Source of the DNA: Zygaena filipendulae
Lineage: Eukaryota; Arthropoda; Insecta; Lepidoptera; Zygaenidae
Direction of reading: 5' to 3'
Assembly (NCBI GenBank): GCA_907165275.2
Contig: OU015663.1
Coordinates: 7,328,501 to 7,392,500, forward strand
Length of the DNA: 64,000 nt
Shown here: positions 10,402 to 22,337 of the stretch, piece after piece
Layout: the number at the start of each line of letters is the position of its first letter
Numbering within the stretch: the stretch's first letter is position 1
Made by a program: the position numbers and the translations under genes
The notes under the pieces: generated by a model
Seen by the model: the letters and a program-made list of their open reading frames with translations, nothing else
Told to the model about the DNA's origin: nothing
Databases searched by the model: none

Positions 10402-10869
10402 TGACCAGCATTTTTTTTAATATCTCGAGTTCCAGATGGAATTTCGAAAAAATCGAGACATGAGTATCTAAGTTAGACCCTTTAGCAATACAACAAAAAA
10501 ACAGCATTCAATTTGGTGCAGCAGTTTTTGCGTAACTCGTATACAAACATACAGGCAGACAGACAGACAAAAATTCTAAAACCAGTATTTTTGGCTTCTA
10601 TATCACTCATAGAGTCGCCTAAATTTATTTTTTCTTATTTATCTCCCATGTACAGACATCGACCTGTTACAATTTTATTATACCTACGTATAGATATAGC
10701 AGAAGATATACTTACCTAAATATACCGTGTACGAGATTTATTTTACGAAATACATATTGTGTTACCTACTTTGCCTACTTAGCTAAAACTTCCTCCAAAA
10801 ATCCAATCTGGAGAATGCTCGTAAAAGTTTGAAACCGAAACCACGGAGAAAAAAATCGCGGACTCGAAA
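10402..10869. other. No gene; probable repeat debris
   Basis: Includes a CAGACAGACAGACA tract near 10553-10570 of the kind found inside other Helitron-like copies. No coding region is supported. Confidence 0.4.
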
Positions 10870-11068
10870 TCCTACTAATATTATAAATATGAAAGTGTGG
10901 ATGTTTGGATTATTGTTACTCAATCACGCAAAATCGGCTGAACGGATTTGGATGAAATTTGGCATGCACGTTTTCAGGGGTACAGAGAAGGATATAGGGT
11001 ACTTTTTATCCCAGAATTCCCGCGGGAACTCCGAAATTACCGCGGGTGAAACCGCGGGGCACAGCTAG
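10870..11068 (+). mobile_element. Short non-autonomous Helitron (reference-quality copy)
   Basis: Complete 199-bp element. It runs from A|TCCTACTAATATTATAAATA to CCGCGGGTGAAACCGCGG, GGCACAG and CTAG|T. The 6-bp CCGCGG stem with a 6-nt loop about 7 nt before CTAG is the rolling-circle terminator-like hairpin of Helitrons. Confidence 0.8.
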
Positions 11069-12225
11069 TATATAATAACGAATGACGCAAAAAAAATGAG
11101 GCTTAGATCAATTAGCCTTTCACCCATTGATATCGGTAGTAGGTATAGTGGTAATCGAAAAAAATATCTGTATATTAATATCTGCCTCAAGTTATCATAC
11201 TCTCTGATCTGCCTGCTCGGTATCTACTTTTAACATCTAGTCAACTTGGTAGGAACTAGGATTCGAGTATTGGTAGGAACTAATACCTATTTGTGAAAGC
11301 ATAAAATTAAAGCCTTGAACTTAATTATTTAATGATTTAAATGTAACTGAATATTTAGTCAAACTAATATAGATACTTAGGTAACAACTGGCTTCAGCAG
11401 TTGACACAGTGACTAATCGTTCTATCTAATCTAACAGTTTGCGAAACAGCAATGTTAAAGGTTATTAAATCTGTGACACCTGAACTAGAAGTTTTCACTC
11501 TTTAACCTTAGTACATTTAAATTCATTGGTCACTTTGATGATAGGTCTAGTGATAGTTTTTTTAACCGACTTCTAAAAAGGAGGAGGATCGGCCACACCT
11601 TACGCTCATGTGAATGGAGCGAAATGGCCAAGCCACATATTCTGACTAAGGTGTAGAGTTTGAGAGGTTAGGCTTTGTAGAGTTAGGGTGTGTAGAGTTA
11701 TAAACGTGGCTCTACATGAGATCTGATAACTTTTTGACAGTGCCCGTCATATGGACTCGTCTTGGCATAATTTTACATGAATATGTTTTTGGTGGGATCA
11801 CTGATACTAAACTAAGATGATGTCCCTTCAATCTGTTATTTTCTGTTCTGTGATCGTCACAAACTCACAATTCACAAACTTTACCTCTTTATTAGTATAG
11901 ATTTACCTTTTTATGGTATTAGGATAGATAAATAAGTAATTAATTCGTATAAATAAATCATAACTTAACCTTATTATACCTTATGACTTATAACCATATA
12001 ACCGCAAAAGTAACTAAGAATTTCTGTATATCTATATTATTGTTCTTTTCACGCCTTAAGATTGGCAATTGGCAATGACGAATTGCATGTTTCTATCGAT
12101 AAGTCTCGTGTAAAGGATTGTGTTAAAGCCAAAGGAGGTCATTTAGAATGAGCTTTATATTTTTAAATGCTATATTATATTAATGTATAAATCAACGCAC
12201 GCTGCATTAACTAATATGTAGATGT
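11069..12225. other. No gene; one fold-back repeat end
   Basis: Unremarkable AT-rich sequence. At 11568-11592 there is an isolated terminus of the AACCGACTTC..AAAAAGGAGGAGG repeat without its body. Confidence 0.4.
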
Positions 12226-12227
12226 TA

Positions 12228-12370
12228 CATAAGTTTTTTTTTTAATGTCATAGGGGGCAAACTAGCAAGTGGTACACCTGACGGTAAGTAATTACCGCCG
12301 CCCATAGACATCTGCAACACCAGAAGGCATGCAGGTGCGTTGCCGACCTGGAATGGGGATGGGATAAAAA
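12228..12370 (+). repeat. Dispersed repeat (CATAGGGGGCAAAC type)
   Basis: After an oligo-T tract comes 'catagggggcaaac', 'tggtacacctgacggtaagt', 'aattaccgccgcccatagac' and 'gcaacaccagaaggcatgca'. I recall this word order as a widespread lepidopteran interspersed repeat; whether it is a SINE or a LINE 3' end cannot be decided here. Confidence 0.5.
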
Positions 12371-12526
12371 CAAATGTTTTCCTTGTAATAATATTTATTG
12401 CACTAGTAATAATGAAGTATTGATTAAACTTTAAATATTATATCAGCTGTGTGACTGTTTGTGCCATTTAAGTCGGCTTAGACCACATTTTTCTAAAGTG
12501 CTTAGAAGTAGGTATTACTAGGTATC

Positions 12527-12612
12527 ACCATCGTCATATCAGCTAGCAGATGTCCACTTTTGGACAAAGTCCCCAAGAATATCCACTATTCCTGATCCCT
12601 TTATATCGTCGC
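12527..12612 (+). repeat. Dispersed repeat fragment (CATCAGC..GTCCACTTTTGGACAAAG)
   Basis: The words 'catatcagctagcagatgtc' and 'cacttttggacaaagtcccc' resemble a common lepidopteran interspersed repeat; degenerate and short. Confidence 0.4.
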
Positions 12613-12630
12613 GTTGGCTCATCACATACA

Positions 12631-12782
12631 TACATACATAATATCTCTGTTTTGTACCCGTCTGTACCCGTAACAATGTGTAGGTACGCAAAATATCATG
12701 GTGATCGGTTGAGCCGTTAAGGCGTGGAAGCGTAACAGACAGACAGACAGAGTTACTTTCGCATTTATTATATTAGTAGGGA
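12631..12782 (-). mobile_element. 5' half of a Helitron-like element
   Basis: The minus strand starts TCCCTACTAATATAATAAAT and continues with an (ACAG)-type tract and 'gcctt aacggctcaaccgat'. The 3' half with hairpin and CTAG is missing. Confidence 0.5.
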
Positions 12783-13051
12783 TCTATTGATACTCAGGTG
12801 CAGTATTATAATAATTTAACCTCAATTAACCGCTAACAAGGAACTGCTATCATGACGCAGTGTTACGCAAAAAGTGGGAATACTGGCTTTACAATGCCTT
12901 TACGTATATACGAGCGCGAGCGTCAACACACTGATAGTTAAAGAAAACTCGCCAATACTATCACGAGATCTCATGCTTTTGTTAATGGTACTTCAAAATC
13001 GTGTACTGATAATCGTCTCCAAATTTTGACACCAGTAATCAAACGGTACTA

Positions 13052-14360
13052 TAAAAACCGACTTCCAAAAAACAAAACTAAAAAGCTAAAAATAACAAAA
13101 TAACGATTTAATCCAAAAGACAATACCTAATACACGTAATATACTATTGGTTTATGCTACCACTGATCGGTTTGAATTCGGTGACAAGCTCGCTTGTGTC
13201 TGCCCACTTGGGTTGCTCTGCTCACGACGAGCTCGTGGCGGGAGTGGACTTAGCCCATCTACACATATACTCCATATTTGGTTTGTCACCGACTTCAAAT
13301 CGATCAGTGGTAGCACAAACCAATAATAATATTACTTACGTGTATTATTGTCTTTCGGATTAAATCGTTATTTTGTTATTTTTTAGCTTTTTAGTTTTGT
13401 TTTTTGGAAGTCGGTTTTAATTTTTTTGTTAAACTTTTGTTTATTTCTCGCTTTTTAGTAGGTTGGTTTCCTATTTAATGTCAACTGCTCATCACCTTTT
13501 ACAATATATTGCTTTTCCCGAAGCAGGGACGTTAATTGTTGAGGAGTTCTCCTGGTACATCACCATCAGCTCTGATTCACCATATACATTGTGACGAACA
13601 TAAATTCTTTAGAAACCACATTAAAGTTAACGAATCGGAATCTGAGAAATACCTATTATTTAGTAGTTCCGATGAACATCTGTGGTCTTCATCATCAGTT
13701 CCACTTCTTCAAATTTTGCTTTCCGAAATCAAATAAATGATTTACTATAATAACAAAAAAATTAAAACCGACTTCCAAAAACACAAAACTGAAAAGCTAA
13801 AAATAAAAAGCTAAAAATAACAAAATACCGATTTAAACCAAAAGACAAAAACACACGTAATATTATTATTGGTTTGTGCTACCACTGATCGGTTTGAATT
13901 CGGTGACAAGCCCGCTGGTGTCTGCCCACATGGGTTGTTCTGCTCACGAAGAGCTGGTGGCGGGAGTCGACTTAGCCCATCTCCCCCCCCATATTTGGCT
14001 TGTCACCGACTTCATATTGAATTATTGTTGAGTAGTTCCGATGATCATCTGTGGTCTTCATCATCAGTTCCACTTCTTCAAATGTTGCTTTCCGAAAGCA
14101 AATGAACGATTTACTATAAAAAATACCCAAATCGCTATAGGTGTGCCTATAATTTTTGAAGAGTTCCCTCGATTTCTCCAAGATTCCATCATCAGATCCC
14201 CGATTTGGTGGCAATGGGACCTAAGTGGGAGCATACCCTTTTAAACAAAAAAAGAATCATCCAAATCGGTTCACACAGTCGAGAGTTCTGAGGTAACAAA
14301 CAATAATTAAAATACGCGTCGAATTAAGAACCTCCTCTTTTTTGGGAAGTCGGTTAAAAA
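13052..14360 (+). repeat. AACCGACTTCC fold-back repeat unit
   Basis: Begins AAACCGACTTCC near 13055. It carries a hairpin core to ~13420, then the arm, a second partial core (13768-14020), the remaining arm, and ends 'gggaagtcggttaaaaa'. It is diverged from the 16.7-21.3 kb copies. Non-coding. Confidence 0.7.
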
Positions 14361-14422
14361 TAAACTACAGACTGTACTGTACACAAAAATAAGTCTAAGT
14401 ATAGTAAAATATATACAATACA

Positions 14423-14491
14423 CTTTTAATACTTACGTAGATACGTAAGTATTAAAAGTCTATACTTACGTATCTACGTAAGTATTAAAAG
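14423..14491. repeat. Perfect short palindrome with third arm
   Basis: Arms of 17 bp (CTTTTAATACTTACGTA and its complement, 14423-14458) with a 2-nt loop. They are followed at once by a further ATACTTACGTA..TACGTAAGTATTAAAAG pair to 14491. Confidence 0.6.
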
Positions 14492-15694
14492 TCACGCACT
14501 TCTTGATTTAATAAATTATTTTAAGTCGGAGTCTTGGAATTTGGAAATAAAGAAGTCAGTAAATGCAGCTATCTCGTCATAATATCACCTACATACTTTA
14601 ACCGCCAAAATTTCACCACTGCACTGCCTGCAATCAGAATACATCCGTACAACAACCACAACAGGTTCACGTTGCGTTACATAAGATTAAGCGAGGTAAC
14701 CTCAGACGAAATAAAAGGTAACATGAAGGTGACTCAAACGGATATTATTCACGTTAAGGAAAACAGCTATAAACAAGAAATGTAAAACTAGGACATTGCT
14801 TTACGAGATATCCACACAACGAACAATTTCTTATTAATTTTTTTATGGTACTACTAGTTATAATTACCTATCTATTAAGATTTGCAAGATTCTAAATTGT
14901 CCTGTTTGTGAGGTGGAAAAGTTTAAGGTGCCTTTTTCTAGAACACTATTCAAACCTGCTTTTATAGGTAGTCTGCTTAATATTTTATAAAGATGATAAA
15001 CAAACATTCCAATAAAGTTACCTATATAAACCTTCTTTCGGGCGTGATCATGACCTCCAAATTCAATAATCTCACTGCGATCGATCGGAGTGAAATGTAG
15101 ATACGGTTGGTTGGTTCCCTTATAAAATTCGAAGGAACTTCATGGTCTACAGTTTTACACTAAATGCCTGGCTCAAATGCATCTCGGTATACTATTCTCT
15201 ACAACAGTTTACAAATTAAATCTTTACTTACTCTACGGTGTGCATGTTTTCCCTTTTTTAACGGGTGGAGACGACAATAAATGATAACACCGTCAGTACT
15301 AATATAATAAATAAGCCAACCTATACTTAATTAAACTATCAAAATAATCCCTAATATCAAAATCCCGCATAAAATCGAATTTTCTTATTTATAAAAATTT
15401 TCTTCACCTGTATTTTTTTCCTAGATGACTGTTATCACGGATAGTTAATAATCAACCTCCGTATTGTAAAAATACCACGTTGCCAACTCGAAGCGACTTT
15501 CAGCGCGCACGGCGCCAATCAGATGACACAGCGCGCGCGCGCTGTTGCCGCTCATACTGGATAGTGAACCAATAGACGACCAATAGGTTCAATTTTTTTT
15601 TTCAATGTTGTTTGCTAAATCATAATACTCTAATATATTAGTATTGCCAGTGTTTTCATATTTTATTGTCGTCTCTACTTTGTATAGTTGGTTA
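14492..15694. other. No gene supported
   Basis: Mixed AT-rich sequence; an alternating GCGCGC tract lies near 15530-15545. No exon with consistent splice sites or family motif was found. Confidence 0.35.
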
Positions 15695-15913
15695 TCCTAC
15701 TAATATTATAAATGTGAAAGTGTAGATGTTTGGATGTTTGTTACTCAATCACGCAAAAACGGCTGAACAGATTTGAATGAGATTTGGCTTGCACGTTGTC
15801 AGGGGTACAGAAAAGGATATAGGGTACTTTTTATCCCGGAATTCCCGCGGGAACTCCGAAATTACCGCGGGAACTCCGAAATTACCGCGGGTGAAACCGC
15901 GGGGCACAGCTAG
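15695..15913 (+). mobile_element. Short non-autonomous Helitron with internal duplication
   Basis: A|TCCTACTAATATTATAAATG to hairpin and CTAG|T. The 20-bp segment 'gggaactccgaaattaccgc' just before the hairpin is present twice in tandem, making this copy 219 bp instead of about 199. Confidence 0.8.
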
Positions 15914-15984
15914 TAGGATAATATGGGGCCAATAATCATTTTCATTTTATTTACAATTTTAAGTTCAAAAAACACAAATAGTTA

Positions 15985-16165
15985 GTGGGTCAACTACCGC
16001 CACGAGCTCGTCGTGAGCAGAACAACCCAAGTGGGCAGACACAAGCGGGCTTGGCACTGAATTCAAACCGATCAGTGGAAGCACAAACCAAAAAAATAAT
16101 ATTATACGTGTATTTTTGTCTTTTGGATTTAATCGGTATTTTGTTATTTATAATTTTTTAGTGTA
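15985..16165 (-). repeat. Fragment of fold-back repeat core
   Basis: Carries the 'gagctcgtcgtgagcagaac', 'caagcgggcttggcac' and 'ccgatcagtgg' words of the hairpin core without either terminal repeat. Confidence 0.6.
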
Positions 16166-16634
16166 AGGTAATTTTTTTATTCTAGACATAGATACCTAGG
16201 TATGCTAGGTATACCTACCTACATTTGTATATTGAAATCACCAAAAAAAAGGTTAAAAGTGTTAACTCTTTTTCAATAACATTAGAAAATGCCAAGAAAA
16301 TGCGATTCTTATCTTTTATCGTAGCCAATTATTTATTAAATAAAATTATCAAATTGGTCCAAAGAACCTAGACACCGCCATCTACCTGACCTGGTTTTCC
16401 TTAAAACCAAAGCAAATACCTATTTTTACATGAATGCCTATTTCCATGATCCCATTTATCAATGAACATTTATCTAAGCATGCTGGTATTTCACGAAAAC
16501 CCGTGGAATTATTATTATTATGGAAAAAAAATCAAAATTTATCCGTCGTCATTATTTTTTGATACCGGCGCGCGGCGTGATTCTAACCTATTTTTACCCA
16601 TTAGGTAGGTATATTAAAATTTTAACAAAAAAAA
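16166..16634. other. No feature seen
   Basis: AT-rich with TACCTAC motifs; no gene or recognisable element. Confidence 0.35.
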
Positions 16635-16734
16635 ATTAAAACCGACTTCCAAAAACACAAAACTAAAAATCTTAAAAATAAAACGCTAAAAATAACAACA
16701 TACCGATTTAATCCAAAAGACAAAAACCGACTTC
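16635..16734 (+). repeat. Truncated fold-back terminus
   Basis: AAAACCGACTTCCAAAAACAC through 'gatttaatccaaaagac', cut off where the next unit's AACCGACTTCC begins. It shares the private variants 'aaaacgctaaaaataacaac' with the central core at 18777-18855, so it derives from the same duplication. Confidence 0.6.
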
Positions 16735-17882
16735 CAAAAAGGAGGAGGTTCTATGTTCGATTGTATATATGTTTTTTTTTTTTTTATGTATGTTCACCGA
16801 TTACTCGAAGACGGTCGGACCGATTTGAAAAATTCTTTTTTTGTTTGAAAGGGTATACTCCCAATTAGGTCCCATTGCCACCAAGTCCCGATCTGATGAT
16901 GGGATCTTGGAGAAATCGAGGGAACTCTTCAAAAATTATAGGCACACCTGTAGCGATTTGGGTATTTTTTATAGTAAATCGTTCATTTGCTTTTGAAAAG
17001 CAAAATTTGAAGAAGTGGAACTGATAATGAAGACCACGGATGGTCATCGGAACTACTCAACAATAATACGTATTTCACGGATTCCGATTGGAGCGATTTC
17101 GAAAATTGTTTTTTTGTTTGAAAGGGGATACTCCCAGATTGATTCCATTGTCACCAAGTCGAGATCTGATGATGGAATCTTGGAGTAATCGAGGGAACTC
17201 TTCAAAATTTATAGGTACACCTTTCGCGATTTTTGGATTTTTTATAGTAAATCGTTTATTTGCTTTCGGAAAGTAAAATTTGAAGAAGTGGAACTGATGA
17301 TGAAGACCACAGATGGTCATCAGAACTACTAAATAATAGGTATTTCACAGATTCCGATTCGTTAGCTTTAAGATGGTTTCTAAACAATTTATGCTCATCA
17401 CAATGTATATGGTGAGCATATGAGCAGTTGACATAAGGCTATTATTATTAGGCATAAGGCTACTTAGAGAAATTACAAACTAAGTCACTTAAAAGCGAGA
17501 AATAAACAAAATTTTAACAAAAAAATTAAAACCGACTTCCAAAAACACAAAACTAAAAAAATAAAAAGCTAAAAATAACAAAATACCGATTTAATCCAAA
17601 AGACAAAAACACACGTAATATTATTATTGGTTTGTGCTACCACTGATCGGTATGAAGTCGGTGACAAGCCAAATATGGAGGTGGAAGATGGGCTAAGTCG
17701 ACTCCCACCACCAGCTCTTCGTGAGCAGAACAACCCATGTGGGCAGACACCAGCGGGCTTGTCACCGAATTCAAACCGATCAGTGGTAGCACAAACCAAT
17801 AATAATATTACGTGTGTTTTTGTTTTTGTTAGCTTTTTATTTTTAGTTTTTTAGTTTTGTGTTTTTGGAAGTCGGTTTTAAT
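16735..17882 (-). repeat. Fold-back unit 1 (outer left arm of palindrome)
   Basis: Starts AACCGACTTCCAAAAAGGAG, has two internal ~225-bp related blocks (about 16865-17060 and 17110-17330) and a terminal hairpin core. It mirrors unit 4 (20041-21283), but lacks ~80 bp near 17412 that unit 4 retains. Confidence 0.8.
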
Positions 17883-17883
17883 T

Positions 17884-18920
17884 TTTAACCGACTTCCAAA
17901 AAGGAGGAGGTTCTATGTTCGATTGTATATATGTTTTTTTTTTTTTTATGTATGTTCACCGATTACTCGAAGACGGTCGGACCGATTTGAAAAATTCTTT
18001 TTTGTTTGAAAGGGTATACTCCCAATTAGGTCCCATTGCCACCAAGTCCCGATCTGATGATGGGATCTTGGAGAAATCGAGGGAACTCTTCAAAAATTAT
18101 AGGCACACCTGTAGCGATTTGGGTATTTTTTATAGTAAATCGTTCATTTGCTTTTGAAAAGCAAAATTTGAAGAAGTGGAACTGATAATGAAGACCACGG
18201 ATGGTCATCGGAACTACTCAACAATAATACGTATTTCACGGATTCCGATTGGAGCGATTTCGAAAATTGTTTTTTTGTTTGAAAGGGGATACTCCCAGAT
18301 TGATTCCATTGTCACCAAGTCGAGATCTGATGATGGAATCTTGGAGTAATCGAGGGAACTCTTCAAAATTTATAGGTACACCTTTCACGATTTTTGGATT
18401 TTTTATAGTAAATCGTTTATTTGCTTTCGGAAAGTAAAATTTGAAGAAGTGGAACTGATGATGAAGACCACAGATGGTCATCAGAACTACTAAATAATAG
18501 ATATTTCACAGATTCCGATTCGTTAGCTTTAATATGGTTTCTAAACAATTTATGCTCATCACAATGTATATGGTGAAGTGGAACTGATGATGATGTACCA
18601 TGAGAACTCCTCAATAATTAACGTCCCTGCGTCGGGAAAAGCAATATTTTGTAAAAAGTGATGAGCAGTTGACATAAGGCTATTATTATTAGGCATAAGG
18701 CTACTTAGAGAAATTACAAACTAAGTCACTTAAAAGCGAGAAATAAACAAAATTTTAACAAAAAAATTAAAACCGACTTCCAAAAACACAAAACTAAAAA
18801 TCTTAAAAATAAAACGCTAAAAATAACAACATACCGATTTAATCCAAAAGACAAAAACACACGTAATATTATTATTGGTTTGTGCTACCACTAATCGGTA
18901 TGAAGTCGGTGACAAGCCAA
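17884..18920 (-). repeat. Fold-back unit 2 (inner left arm of palindrome)
   Basis: Tandem to unit 1 at a 1161-bp period. It mirrors unit 3 (19004-20040) essentially base for base, including private variants such as 'aaaacgctaaaaataacaac' and 'catgagaactcc'. Confidence 0.85.
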
Positions 18921-19003
18921 ATATGGAGGAGGTAGATGGGCTAAGTCGACTCCCGCCACCAGTTCTTCGTGAGCAGGATAACCCAAGTGGGCAGACACCA
19001 GCG
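18921..19003. repeat. Unpaired centre of the palindrome
   Basis: 83 bp between TCGGTGACAAGCC (18908-18920) and its complement (19004-19016). This non-palindromic centre is the spacer of one hairpin core, so the palindrome axis (about 18962) lies inside an ordinary repeat core. Confidence 0.75.
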
Positions 19004-20040
19004 GGCTTGTCACCGAATTCAAACCGATTAGTGGTAGCACAAACCAATAATAATATTACGTGTGTTTTTGTCTTTTGGATTAAATCGGTATGTTGTTATT
19101 TTTAGCGTTTTATTTTTAAGATTTTTAGTTTTGTGTTTTTGGAAGTCGGTTTTAATTTTTTTGTTAAAATTTTGTTTATTTCTCGCTTTTAAGTGACTTA
19201 GTTTGTAATTTCTCTAAGTAGCCTTATGCCTAATAATAATAGCCTTATGTCAACTGCTCATCACTTTTTACAAAATATTGCTTTTCCCGACGCAGGGACG
19301 TTAATTATTGAGGAGTTCTCATGGTACATCATCATCAGTTCCACTTCACCATATACATTGTGATGAGCATAAATTGTTTAGAAACCATATTAAAGCTAAC
19401 GAATCGGAATCTGTGAAATACCTATTATTTAGTAGTTCTGATGACCATCTGTGGTCTTCATCATCAGTTCCACTTCTTCAAATTTTACTTTCCGAAAGCA
19501 AATAAACGATTTACTATAAAAAATCCAAAAATCGTGAAAGGTGTACCTATAAATTTTGAAGAGTTCCCTCGATTACTCCAAGATTCCATCATCAGATCTC
19601 GACTTGGTGACAATGGAATCAATCTGGGAGTATCCCCTTTCAAACAAAAAAACAATTTTCGAAATCGCTCCAATCGGAATCCGTGAAATACGTATTATTG
19701 TTGAGTAGTTCCGATGACCATCCGTGGTCTTCATTATCAGTTCCACTTCTTCAAATTTTGCTTTTCAAAAGCAAATGAACGATTTACTATAAAAAATACC
19801 CAAATCGCTACAGGTGTGCCTATAATTTTTGAAGAGTTCCCTCGATTTCTCCAAGATCCCATCATCAGATCGGGACTTGGTGGCAATGGGACCTAATTGG
19901 GAGTATACCCTTTCAAACAAAAAAGAATTTTTCAAATCGGTCCGACCGTCTTCGAGTAATCGGTGAACATACATAAAAAAAAAAAAAACATATATACAAT
20001 CGAACATAGAACCTCCTCCTTTTTGGAAGTCGGTTAAAAA
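19004..20040 (+). repeat. Fold-back unit 3 (inner right arm of palindrome)
   Basis: Complement of unit 2. Ends 'cctcctttttggaagtcgg' plus TTAAAAA. Confidence 0.85.
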
Positions 20041-21283
20041 TTAAAACCGACTTCCAAAAACACAAAACTAAAAAACTAAAAATAAAAAGCTAACAAAAAC
20101 AAAAACACACGTAATATTATTATTGGTTTGTGCTACCACTGATCGGTTTGAATTCGGTGACAAGCCCGCTGGTGTCTGCCCACATGGGTTGTTCTGCTCA
20201 CGAAGAGCTGGTGGTGGGAGTCGACTTAGCCCATCTTCCACCTCCATATTTGGCTTGTCACCGACTTCATACCGATCAGTGGTAGCACAAACCAATAATA
20301 ATATTACGTGTGTTTTTGTCTTTTGGATTAAATCGGTATTTTGTTATTTTTAGCTTTTTATTTTTTTAGTTTTGTGTTTTTGGAAGTCGGTTTTAATTTT
20401 TTTGTTAAAATTTTGTTTATTTCTCGCTTTTAAGTGACTTAGTTTGTAATTTCTCTAAGTAGCCTTATGCCTAATAATAATAGCCTTATGTCAACTGCTC
20501 ATCACTTTTTACAAAATATTGCTTTTCCCGACGCAGGGACGTTAATTATTGAGGAGTTCTCCTGGTACATCATCATCAGTTCCACTTCACCATATACATT
20601 GTGATGAGCATAAATTGTTTAGAAACCATCTTAAAGCTAACGAATCGGAATCTGTGAAATACCTATTATTTAGTAGTTCTGATGACCATCTGTGGTCTTC
20701 ATCATCAGTTCCACTTCTTCAAATTTTACTTTCCGAAAGCAAATAAACGATTTACTATAAAAAATCCAAAAATCGCGAAAGGTGTACCTATAAATTTTGA
20801 AGAGTTCCCTCGATTACTCCAAGATTCCATCATCAGATCTCGACTTGGTGACAATGGAATCAATCTGGGAGTATCCCCTTTCAAACAAAAAAACAATTTT
20901 CGAAATCGCTCCAATCGGAATCCGTGAAATACGTATTATTGTTGAGTAGTTCCGATGACCATCCGTGGTCTTCATTATCAGTTCCACTTCTTCAAATTTT
21001 GCTTTTCAAAAGCAAATGAACGATTTACTATAAAAAATACCCAAATCGCTACAGGTGTGCCTATAATTTTTGAAGAGTTCCCTCGATTTCTCCAAGATCC
21101 CATCATCAGATCGGGACTTGGTGGCAATGGGACCTAATTGGGAGTATACCCTTTCAAACAAAAAAAGAATTTTTCAAATCGGTCCGACCGTCTTCGAGTA
21201 ATCGGTGAACATACATAAAAAAAAAAAAAAACATATATACAATCGAACATAGAACCTCCTCCTTTTTGGAAGTCGGTTAAAAA
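20041..21283 (+). repeat. Fold-back unit 4 (outer right arm of palindrome)
   Basis: Complement of unit 1 and the most complete unit: hairpin core 20041-20400, arm with two related ~225-bp blocks, then the terminal inverted repeat. Small frames such as MTICGLHHQFHFFKFYFP recur in all units in either orientation and have no family signature, so they are not called as genes. Confidence 0.8.
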
Positions 21284-22214
21284 TTAAAACCGACTTCCAA
21301 AAACACAAAACTAAAAAACTAAAAATAAAAAGCTAACAAAAACAAAAACACACGTAATATTATTATTGGTTTGTGCTACCACTGATCGGTTTGAATTCGG
21401 TGACAAGCCCGCTGGTGTCTGCCCACATGGGTTGTTCTGCTCACGAAGAGCTGGTGGCGGGAGTCGACTTAGTAGTTCCGATCACTTAGCCCATCTACAC
21501 AATATCTACTCCATATTTGGTTTGTCATCGACTTCAAACCGATCAAAACACTAAACGTAATAATAGTACGTTTATTTTTGTCTTTTGGATTGAATCGGTA
21601 TTTTGTTGTTTTTAGCTTTTTAGTTTTGTGTTTTAATTTTTTTGTTAAAATTTTGTTTATTTCTCGCTTTTTAGTGGGATGGTTTGTAATTTATCTAAGT
21701 TACAATATCCTAATTTCAACTGCTCATCACCATTTATAAAATATTGCTTTTCCCGACGCAGGGACGTTAATTGTTGAGGAGTTCTCTTAGTACATCACCA
21801 TCAGTTCCATTTCACCATAACATTGTGACGGGCATAAATTAAAGTTCACAATTCGGAACCCGTGAAATACCCATTATTGAGTAGTTCCGATGACCATCTG
21901 TGGTCTTCATCATCACTTCCATTTCTTCAAATTTTGCTTTCCGAAAGCAAATAAACGATTTACTTTAAAAAATACTCAAATCGCCATAGGTGTGCTTATA
22001 AATTTTGAAGAGTTCCCTCGATTTCTCCAAGATCCCATCATCAGATCCTGACATCGTGACAATGGGACCAATTTGGAAGTATCCTCTTTCAAACAAAAAC
22101 TTGTTTTTCAAATCGGTCCAATCGTCTTCGAGTAATCGGTGAACATACATAAAAAAAAAAAAACATACATACAATCGAACATAGAATCATCCTTTTTGGA
22201 AGTCGGTTAAAAAT
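21284..22214 (+). repeat. Fold-back unit 5, diverged
   Basis: A fifth unit in tandem with unit 4. The first part of its core shares unit 4's variants ('aaagctaacaaaaacaaaaa'). The rest resembles the more diverged 3770-6545 copy, and the core is truncated near 21480. It ends 'tttttggaagtcggttaaaa'. It has no mirror partner on the left. Confidence 0.7.
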
Positions 22215-22337
22215 CATCTACCTATTTCATTAATTTGTAAAACAAAGATATAAAAAACAAGTGAAAATGTAAATCATATAGAATTATGAGATTAATTATT
22301 AGATTATTAGATTAGTTTAAAAAGTAAATTAAAGTAC

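Noticed and set aside
16865..21137. Many 60-82 codon frames in the fold-back array (for example MTICGLHHQFHFFKFYFP, MVCATTDRFEFGDKPAG, MERFRKLFFCLKGDTPR)
   Set aside because: They occur on both strands of the same palindromic repeat, overlap one another, have no domain signature and track repeat conservation, so they are not genes.
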